This document shows positions 57,080 through 64,000 of a stretch of 64,000 bases of DNA, in pieces. The stretch lies in assembly GCF_001698205.1 (NCBI RefSeq), contig NZ_CP016591.1, positions 1,488,001 to 1,552,000 of the forward strand. The letters are read 5' to 3'. The notes under the pieces are model-generated. The model searched no databases, was not told the DNA's origin, and saw nothing but the letters and a program-made list of their open reading frames with translations. The translations under genes and the position numbers were made by a program. The DNA comes from Tsuneonella dongtanensis (GTDB taxonomy: Bacteria > Pseudomonadota > Alphaproteobacteria > Sphingomonadales > Sphingomonadaceae). Position 1 is the stretch's first letter. Every line of letters starts with the position of its first letter.

Positions 57080-57883
57080 ATGGTCGATCGTATACTTATC
57101 GCCGGATATGGCGCCATGACCGGCGCGATGGTCGACGGCTGGCTCGCCTCGGGTGTTCCCGCGAGCGCGATCACGGCTTTCGACCCGTTCGAGAAGCCGG
57201 TGCCGCCGGGCGTGACCTTCGTCACCGACGTCCCTTCAGGGCCGTTCGACGCGATCGTGCTCGGCTTCAAGCCGCAGTCCATTGCCGAGGCTGCGCCGCC
57301 GATCGAGCCGCTTGCGGGTCCCGAAACGACCGTGATCTCGGTCCTCGCAGGAGTCGAGCTCGCCAGCCTGTCGGGCCATTTCCCGCGTGCAGGCGCCGTC
57401 GTACGGCTGATGCCCAACCTCGCCGCCGCACTCGGCAAGTCGCCCAACGCGCTGGTCGCGGGCCCGATCGATCCCGTGGCCAGGGACAAGGTGACCGACC
57501 TCGCCGCTCGCCTCGGAAGCGCCGAGTGGCTGGCGGACGAGAACCTCGCCGATCTCGTGATGGCGCTGGCCGGATCGGGTCCGGGTTTCGTCTATCGCTT
57601 CATCGATGCGCTGGCCGCAGGCGCGACTCGCCTTGGCCTCGATGCGGCGCAGGCGCAGCGGCTGGCCGTGGCGATGGTCGAGGGTGCCGGTGCGCTCGCC
57701 GCCGCCTCGCCGTTGTCGCCGGGTGAACTCGCGCGCAAGGTCGCGAGCCCGGGCGGCATGACCCAGAAGGGGCTCGACGTGCTGGACGAGGGTGAGGCCC
57801 TTACCCGGCTGGTGTGCGAAACCTTGCGCGCGGCGCGCGATCGAGGCCGTGAAATGGCCGCAGCCGCACGCGGCGATGGTTAA
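57080..57883 (+). CDS. proC: Pyrroline-5-carboxylate reductase
   Basis: This 267-residue enzyme makes proline from P5C with NADPH. The Rossmann motif is GYGAMTGAMVDG, the signature VMALAGSGPGFVYRFIDAL is near residue 163, and KVASPGGMTQKGL is conserved. A GNRA-like hairpin (57062-57075) precedes the ATG. proB is found 4 kb downstream but the two are not in one operon. Confidence 0.94.
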   Translation: MVDRILIAGYGAMTGAMVDGWLASGVPASAITAFDPFEKPVPPGVTFVTDVPSGPFDAIVLGFKPQSIAEAAPPIEPLAGPETTVISVLAGVELASLSGHFPRAGAVVRLMPNLAAALGKSPNALVAGPIDPVARDKVTDLAARLGSAEWLADENLADLVMALAGSGPGFVYRFIDALAAGATRLGLDAAQAQRLAVAMVEGAGALAAASPLSPGELARKVASPGGMTQKGLDVLDEGEALTRLVCETLRAARDRGREMAAAARGDG

Positions 57884-57978
57884 CCCGAGCATGTCCGGTT
57901 TTCCTTGAATCTGCGGCGCTAACCACCGATATTGCCGGGACCGGCTTGTCGTCGCTCGGCGCCGGAATGGAGATTGGA

Positions 57979-58710
57979 ATGGCTGAATTCAACGATCCCC
58001 GCACGACGACCACCAGCTTCGGCTCGGTGCCGCGCGCCGGTGGGCAGGTCGTGTTCGACGCGGGTCTGCGCAAGCACATGCTCGCGATCTACAACTATAT
58101 GACCAGCGGCGTGCTGCTGACCGGCATCGTCGCGTTGCTGACGTACAATTCCGGCCTCGCGGTCAATTTCGCGCGCGGACCGCTGATGTGGCTCGTCGCG
58201 CTGTCGCCGCTGGCGATCGTGATGGCGATGAGCTTCGGTGCCAACCGCTTCAGCAAGGCGACCCTTCAGATGATGTTCTGGGGCTTCGCAACGCTGATGG
58301 GCCTTTCGATGTCGACAATCTTCCTGGTCTTCACCGGGGGGTCGATCGCAGTGACGTTCTTCGCGACGGCTGCGGCGTTCGCGGGGCTGAGCCTTTATGG
58401 CTACACCACGCAGAAGAGCCTGAGCGGCTGGGGCAGCTTCCTGATCATGGGCGTCGTCGGCCTGATCGTCGCCTCAATCGCGAACATCTTCCTGAAGAGC
58501 CCGGCGCTGATGTACGCGATCAGCTTCATCGGCGTGCTGATCTTCGCGGGCCTTACCGCCTACGACACGCAGCGCCTGAAGAACGAGTACGCAGTGCTCC
58601 GCGGGACCGAGTTCGCCGGCAAGGCGATCATCCTCGGCGCGCTGTCGCTGTACCTCGACTTCATCAACATGTTCCAGTTCCTGCTGAGCTTCATGGGCAA
58701 CCGCGAATAG
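57979..58710 (+). CDS. Bax inhibitor-1/YccA family membrane protein
   Basis: This 243-residue protein of the BI-1/LFG/YccA family has seven hydrophobic helices and the C-terminal conserved TAYDTQRLK motif. Members form pH-sensitive calcium leak channels or interact with FtsH. Start ATG 57979 is chosen on the GGAG site 6 bp upstream; an earlier ATG at 57946 lacks one. It is followed by an intrinsic terminator. Confidence 0.92.
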   Translation: MAEFNDPRTTTTSFGSVPRAGGQVVFDAGLRKHMLAIYNYMTSGVLLTGIVALLTYNSGLAVNFARGPLMWLVALSPLAIVMAMSFGANRFSKATLQMMFWGFATLMGLSMSTIFLVFTGGSIAVTFFATAAAFAGLSLYGYTTQKSLSGWGSFLIMGVVGLIVASIANIFLKSPALMYAISFIGVLIFAGLTAYDTQRLKNEYAVLRGTEFAGKAIILGALSLYLDFINMFQFLLSFMGNRE

Positions 58711-58734
58711 TCGCACGCAGGACTCGTTTCATCG

Positions 58735-58771
58735 TGCCCGGGGGACTCTGCGTTCCCCGGGCATTTTCTTT
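58735..58771 (+). terminator. Intrinsic terminator after the BI-1 family gene
   Basis: TGCCCGGGGGA (58735-58745) pairs with TCCCCGGGCA (58754-58763) with one bulged G, then TTTTCTTT. It ends the BI-1 family transcript. Confidence 0.85.
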
Positions 58772-58861
58772 GCCCGGCGGACCCGATAGGCAGGATTCCT
58801 TCAGGCGCGCGAAAGGCGCGACCTGCGATCATCCTATGCGGGCAGAGGAGGGCCGCGCCGC

Positions 58862-59716
58862 ATGTACCAGAATTCCAAGTCTCCAATCCGACTGACGATC
58901 GTCGCGGCGGGCCTCGCCGCGCTGGCTGCCTGCGCAACGCCGCCGCCACCGCCGCCCCCGCCGCCCCCTCCGCCACCGCCCCCGGTGAAGGTTATTCCGC
59001 CGCGGCCCGTGCCGCCCATGGGCGCGGTCGCCGGCATGACGATTCCGGTGATTGCGATCGACGGCACGCGCCAGACGGTGAACTACCAGCTGACGCCTGC
59101 GCAGAAGACCTGGAACTTGCGGTCCGCGCTCAACGTCGCGGCGCTCAATTGCCTCGAGCTCGAGTACGACCCGATCCTTCAGGGATACAAGGGCATGCTC
59201 AAGACCCATGCGCGCGGGCTTTCTTCCGCTAACCGCACGCTCGAGAGCGAGTTTCGCCAGAAGTACGGCGCGGGCTTCCGCGACGTGCTCGATGGCTACA
59301 TGACGCAGGTCTACAACTATTTCGCCCTGCCGCCGGCCCGCAAACCGTTCTGCGATGCATCGCTTGCCGTTGCGCTGGAGCTGCCGGCGGTTGCCGCGGG
59401 CGATCTGGATGCATTCTCGGCCCGCAGCCTGCCGCGGATCGAGGGCGTGTTCGAGAACTTCTTCCGGGCCTACGAGCAGTATCGCATCGACGTCGCACGG
59501 TGGGATTCCGAATACAATCCGACCGTGGTGACCACCACCGCGGCAGGCTACGTCAATCCGCTCGATCCGGCGGTCAACGTGCCGCCCGGTTCGACGACAG
59601 TCGGATCGATGCCGGCACTTCCGCCATCGAGCGCTCCCGCGGGCCAGCCGGTCATCGTCCTGACGCCGGGCCCTGCCACCTCTTCGGCATCGCCGACCGG
59701 CACCCCGCAAACGTGA
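58862..59716 (+). CDS. Polyproline lipoprotein, unknown function
   Basis: The 284-residue protein has a lipoprotein signal (LAALAAC, Cys24) immediately followed by a run of 15 Pro residues (58949-58993), then a globular domain (about 50-220) with [24 protein letters not shown] and [20 protein letters not shown]. The C-terminal 60 residues are Ser/Pro/Thr-rich. No domain is recognised. The polyproline rod could span periplasmic distance or bind a partner. Confidence 0.78.
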   Translation: MYQNSKSPIRLTIVAAGLAALAACATPPPPPPPPPPPPPPPVKVIPPRPVPPMGAVAGMTIPVIAIDGTRQTVNYQLTPAQKTWNLRSALNVAALNCLELEYDPILQGYKGMLKTHARGLSSANRTLESEFRQKYGAGFRDVLDGYMTQVYNYFALPPARKPFCDASLAVALELPAVAAGDLDAFSARSLPRIEGVFENFFRAYEQYRIDVARWDSEYNPTVVTTTAAGYVNPLDPAVNVPPGSTTVGSMPALPPSSAPAGQPVIVLTPGPATSSASPTGTPQT

Positions 59717-59811
59717 TGGGCAAGGGGCGGTTTTTGCTCTTGGCAAGCCGCCCCCGCTTCGCCTAAGGGGCGCGCTCGCCGCGGCACGGGCCTCGGCGGA
59801 GGAACTGGAAC

Positions 59812-59884
<73 letters not shown>

Positions 59885-59887
<3 letters not shown>

Positions 59888-59926
59888 GTTTCTGATCATG
59901 GATCAGATACTGGTTGTTTCCTGTTT
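59885..59926 (+). terminator. Terminator overlapping the tRNA 3' end
   Basis: CCAGTTTCTGATC (59885-59897) and GATCAGATACTGG (59901-59913) form 13-bp arms with one mismatch and a 3-nt loop, followed by T-rich sequence to 59926. The stem begins at the tRNA CCA, a common terminator position after tRNA genes. Confidence 0.75.
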
Positions 59927-59927
59927 C

Positions 59928-60176
59928 CGCACCCGCCTCCGCGGGTGCGTCCTCGGCGCAACTCCCTCAGCTTCGCTTCGGGGCGCCTGCGGGCGGTCGT
60001 TCGACCTTTCGAACTTGCTGGTCGCAAGTTCGTGCTCTTGCGACGTGATTGTTGCTCGGTGTAACGGTCCGCGACCAGCGGACCGCAAGCGCGAATGCGC
60101 GCCCAAAGCGGCCCGAGCCCGGGCTCGTCCGGGCGAGGACCAGCCGCGAAGGATAGCCAAGGCCGCGGAGGCGGCC
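59928..60176 (+). other. Hairpin-dense non-coding region before obgE
   Basis: The 313-bp gap between tRNA-Ala and obgE carries many inverted repeats: 59928-59949 (CGCACCCGC arms), 60010-60032 (CGAACTTGC arms), 60021-60044 (GTCGCAAG arms), 60065-60085 (CGGTCCGC arms), 60114-60127 (CGAGCCCGGGCTCG palindrome) and 60161-60176 (GGCCGC arms). Two of them (60010-60032 and 60021-60044) share bases and are mutually exclusive. No ORF in it looks coding. It may be the obgE leader, a small RNA or a repetitive element. Confidence 0.6.
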
Positions 60177-60188
60177 GCCGGCGCTTGA

Positions 60189-61259
<1,071 letters not shown>

Positions 61260-61296
61260 GTGACGTAATCGCGCGGCTTCGCTAAGCGGCGCGCGC

Positions 61297-62430
61297 ATGA
61301 CCGTTTCCGCGCTCTCCCAGCTCGTCGACCCAGCGGCCTGTCCGCGCCTTGTCCTCAAGGTCGGTTCCGCGCTGCTCGTCGAACGCGGTGGCAGCATGCG
61401 GCGGGCATGGCTCGAAGCGCTCGTCGGTGAGATTGCAGAAGCGCGCGCGCGGGGGCAGCAGGTCGTGGTCGTAAGCTCGGGCGCGATTGCTCTCGGCGCG
61501 GCCCGGCTGGGGCTTGCCGGAGGCGGCCGGGCCAACCTTGCCGACGCGCAGGCGGCCGCGGCCGTCGGCCAGATCGCCCTGGCGGGGGCCTGGGCGGAGC
61601 TGCTGGAAGCCCGGGGGCTGGTAGCAGCGCAGCTGCTCCTCACGCTCGACGATCTCGAGGACCGCCGGCGATACCTCAATGCGTCGTCGACGATTGCGCG
61701 GCTGCTCGACCAGGGCGCCGTACCGGTCATCAACGAGAACGACAGCGTGGCCACGGCCGAGATCCGTTTCGGCGATAACGACCGCTTGGCCGCGCGCGTG
61801 GCGCAGGCCGCGGGGGGCGATGCCGTCGTCCTGCTCAGCGACGTCGACGGCCTGTTCGACCGGGACCCCAAGGACCCCGCTGCAGAGCTGGTGCGCGAAG
61901 TGCAGGGCATCGACGAGGCGGTGCGCGCGATGGCGACCGGGGGGTCCGGCTCCGGCATGGGCTCGGGCGGGATGGTGTCTAAGCTCGAGGCCGCCGAAAT
62001 CGCCGGACGTGCGGGCATCGCGCTCGCGATCGTCAACGGCACCCGCGAACGTCCGCTCGCGACCGCGATCGACGCGGACAGCGGCACGGTGTTCCTGCCC
62101 CAGCGCCGCGACGGCGGACGCAAGGTCTGGCTCGGTGGTCGCATCGCGCCTGCCGGGGTGCTGACGGTCGACGCTGGCTGCGCCGATGCGCTCGGTTCGG
62201 GATCGAGCCTGCTGGCCGCGGGTGTCGTCGGGGTGGATGGCGAGTTCGCGCGCGGCGACCTCGTCACGATCCACTCGGCCAAGGGCGACCGGCTGGCGCA
62301 GGGTCTCGTCGAATACACCGCGGCCGAATGCCGCGCGATCGCCGGACGCAAGGCGGGCGAGCAGGCCGCGCTTCTCGGCTACGCGCCGCGCGCCGCTGTC
62401 GTGCACCGCGACCACATGGTTCTGCTGTGA
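61297..62430 (+). CDS. proB: Glutamate 5-kinase
   Basis: This 377-residue enzyme is the first step of proline synthesis. The amino-acid kinase domain (1-260) shows LVLKVGSALLV, VVSSGAIALGAARLGL and NENDSVATAEIRFGDNDRLAARVA. A C-terminal PUA domain (about 275-370) follows. The 3' end overlaps the next gene by GTGA. Confidence 0.96.
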   Translation: MTVSALSQLVDPAACPRLVLKVGSALLVERGGSMRRAWLEALVGEIAEARARGQQVVVVSSGAIALGAARLGLAGGGRANLADAQAAAAVGQIALAGAWAELLEARGLVAAQLLLTLDDLEDRRRYLNASSTIARLLDQGAVPVINENDSVATAEIRFGDNDRLAARVAQAAGGDAVVLLSDVDGLFDRDPKDPAAELVREVQGIDEAVRAMATGGSGSGMGSGGMVSKLEAAEIAGRAGIALAIVNGTRERPLATAIDADSGTVFLPQRRDGGRKVWLGGRIAPAGVLTVDAGCADALGSGSSLLAAGVVGVDGEFARGDLVTIHSAKGDRLAQGLVEYTAAECRAIAGRKAGEQAALLGYAPRAAVVHRDHMVLL

Positions 62431-63344
62431 CCGGGGCGCTCGTCGCGCTGACCGGCGCCACGGGGTTCGTCGGCAAGGCCACGCTGGCCGCTCTGGCGCG
62501 CTCGGGAATGCAGGTGCGGGCGTTGGCGCGTACGGTGCCGGCCGATCGCGCCGGCGCTGAATGGATGCAGGGCGACCTGTCCGATACCGCGGCCCTTGCA
62601 AGGCTGGTGGAGGGGGCCGAGGCCGTGATCCACGTTGCCGGCCTGACGACCGCGCCAGACGCCGCCGCGTTCGAGGCCGCCAACGTGGCCGGCACGCTCA
62701 ACGTCCTGAAGGCGGCAGCGGACGCCGGTGTGCGCCGCTTCGTCTGCGTGTCGTCGCTTGCCGCGCGCGAACCCTCGCTGTCGGCCTATGGCGCTTCCAA
62801 GGAGCGTGCGGAGCGGCTGGTGGCATCGAGCGGGCTGGACTGGACAGTCGTGCGTCCGCCCGGCGTATACGGCCCGTGGGACCGCGACTACCTCGAGATA
62901 TTCAAGCTGGCGAAAAAGGGGATCGTACCCGTGCCGCCGCCGGGGCGCAGCTCGCTGATCCACGTGCAGGACCTCGCCGAACTGCTCGTCACCCTGCTGC
63001 CGGGCGGCGAGGACGTGACCCACGCGGTGTTCGAGCCCGACGACGGCCACGCGGGAGGGTGGACCCACCGTGAACTGGCACGGATCATCGGCTGGGCGGT
63101 CGGGCGGAGGCCTTGGGTCGTGCACCTGTCGCGGCCGCTGCTCGAACATGCCTCGCGCGCCGACCGGCTGGTCCGCCGGTCACGCGCGCGGCTGACGAAG
63201 GACCGGGTCGGCTACATGACCCATCCCGACTGGGTCGCACGCCCGGAATTCCACGTGCCCCCAACCCTCTGGAAACCGCGCATTCCGACGCGCGAAGGCC
63301 TGCGTGCGACGGCGCGGTGGTACCGCGAGAAGGGCTGGCTCTAG
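62427..63344 (+). CDS. NAD-dependent epimerase/dehydratase family protein
   Basis: This 305-residue extended SDR has the cofactor motif LTGATGFVGKATLAAL and YxxxK (YGASK) preceded by VSSLA. The C-terminal part (PTREGLRATARWYREKGWL) is typical of sugar-nucleotide epimerase-like proteins. The substrate is unknown. Start GTG 62427 overlaps proB by 4 bp. Confidence 0.9.
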   Translation: MTGALVALTGATGFVGKATLAALARSGMQVRALARTVPADRAGAEWMQGDLSDTAALARLVEGAEAVIHVAGLTTAPDAAAFEAANVAGTLNVLKAAADAGVRRFVCVSSLAAREPSLSAYGASKERAERLVASSGLDWTVVRPPGVYGPWDRDYLEIFKLAKKGIVPVPPPGRSSLIHVQDLAELLVTLLPGGEDVTHAVFEPDDGHAGGWTHRELARIIGWAVGRRPWVVHLSRPLLEHASRADRLVRRSRARLTKDRVGYMTHPDWVARPEFHVPPTLWKPRIPTREGLRATARWYREKGWL

Positions 63345-63449
63345 CCGCGGATTCGACTCGCGCGCGAGAGCGTGCATAGTCCCGCCTTGGGATCGCGAGT
63401 CGCACCGGTGGCAACGACCACCTACCTGCGTCACGTAAAGGGGTAAGCC

Positions 63450-63866
63450 ATGAAAAGACTGATCGCGATGGCCGCAGTGGCCGCGCTCGCCGCCTGTTCG
63501 CAGCCGGCACCGGAAGCCGATGCCGAGGCCGATGCAGCGGCAGCCGAAGCCGCCGCTCCGGCCGAGACCACCACCATGGCCGCCGACGGGAAGCCGTCCA
63601 CCGGCAAGTACGAAGTCACTATGGCCGACGGGACAAAGCACACTGTGGATGTGATGCCCGATGGCACCTACAAGGTCACCGGCGCGGACGGCGCCGCCAT
63701 CGATAGCGGCAAGTGGGTGCAGAAGTCGCCCGAGCAGTATTGCGAAACCTCGGACAAGGAAGGCTCGAACGAGGTCTGCTATACCGAGAAGTTCGAGAAT
63801 GGGGTCTACACCTCGCTCAATCCTGAAACCGGCGAGACCGCCACGGTCGTCCGGATCGAAGGCTGA
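63450..63866 (+). CDS. Small lipoprotein, first of a tandem pair
   Basis: This 138-residue protein has the lipoprotein signal MKRLIAMAAVAALAAC (Cys16), an Ala/Glu-rich spacer, and a beta-rich domain with two halves (KYEVTMADGTKHTVDVMPDGTYKV, and a Cys-containing segment YCETSDKEGSNEVCY). The pair of Cys may form a disulphide. It has no known domain. The following gene starts with almost the same signal peptide. Confidence 0.78.
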   Translation: MKRLIAMAAVAALAACSQPAPEADAEADAAAAEAAAPAETTTMAADGKPSTGKYEVTMADGTKHTVDVMPDGTYKVTGADGAAIDSGKWVQKSPEQYCETSDKEGSNEVCYTEKFENGVYTSLNPETGETATVVRIEG

Positions 63867-63883
63867 ACTCCAGGGGGTATGCA

Positions 63884-64000
63884 ATGAAAAGACTGATCAT
63901 GGTCGCCGCCTTGGCGACACTCGCGGGCTGTTCGCAGTCTGAAACGGCACCTGCGCCCGAAGCCGAGGCGACTGCCGAAGCGCCGGTCGCCGCGGCCGCA
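63884..64000 (+). CDS. Small lipoprotein, second copy, cut by window end
   Basis: The first 39 codons are visible: MKRLIMVAALATLAGC signal and an Ala/Pro/Glu-rich spacer, clearly paralogous to the gene ending 17 bp upstream (identical ATGAAAAGACTGATC start, similar GGGG ribosome site). The remainder lies beyond 64000. Confidence 0.8.
   Translation, partial: MKRLIMVAALATLAGCSQSETAPAPEAEATAEAPVAAAA

Noticed and set aside
58949-58993. CCG/CCC-rich run as a microsatellite or CRISPR-like repeat
   Set aside because: It is the coding sequence for a polyproline stretch in a lipoprotein, with mixed Pro codons and no spacers.

Overview
The window is about 64 kb of GC-rich (roughly two-thirds G+C) alphaproteobacterial chromosome. 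The best guess is order Sphingomonadales, probably family Erythrobacteraceae. This rests on an intact dcw cell-wall/division cluster in alphaproteobacterial order, Bpt, CobS, TamA/TamB, a glnB-glnA pair with a possible sigma-54 promoter, frequent GTG starts with 4-bp stop/start overlaps, and a desaturase that closely resembles sphingolipid delta-4 desaturases, fitting a sphingolipid-making lineage. No database search was possible, so the taxonomy is inference. I see no prophage, insertion sequence, CRISPR array or rRNA operon. There is one tRNA (Ala, anticodon CGC).

Region 1-9.7 kb: the end of an HxlR-type regulator, a TetR/MpaB-like oxygenase operon with two matched operators, a lone cobS, a class A penicillin-binding protein, two coupled hotdog thioesterases (one without the HGG motif), a small membrane protein, an exported amidohydrolase and threonine ammonia-lyase. 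Region 9.7-21 kb: bpt, tamA and tamB (outer-membrane assembly), a fasciclin lipoprotein, a Tyr-rich exported repeat protein, a GH24 lysozyme, a PilZ protein, and an XRE regulator/membrane-protein pair behind a striking twin palindrome. Region 21-35.4 kb: nitrogen assimilation (glnB, glnA), argC with an SH3b partner, the desaturase with dgkA, a leucyl aminopeptidase, map, ccmA/ccmB, phhB, an SDR, an AlkA-like glycosylase, a ferredoxin, cysK and two uncharacterised envelope proteins. Two small AT-richer membrane ORFans sit between these operons.

Region 35.4-54.6 kb is a complete dcw cluster: mraZ-rsmH-ftsL-ftsI-murE-murF-mraY-murD-ftsW-murG-murC-murB-ddl-ftsQ-ftsA-ftsZ. Ten of its fifteen junctions are 4-bp overlaps, so peptidoglycan precursor synthesis (MurC-F, MraY, MurG, Ddl, MurB) and division (FtsL, I, W, Q, A, Z) look transcriptionally and translationally coupled. 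Direct GCGGGA repeats about 10 bp apart precede mraZ. Region 54.6-64 kb: a TPR/SPOR protein, YbjN, proC, a Bax-inhibitor-1 family protein, a polyproline lipoprotein, tRNA-Ala, a hairpin-dense leader, obgE, proB, an epimerase and two tandem paralogous lipoproteins. The last of these is cut by the window end.

The points most worth following up are the DES1-like desaturase with its double-hairpin leader, the hairpin array with competing folds between tRNA-Ala and obgE, the compositional mosaic inside murD, and the XRE and TetR operator pairs.
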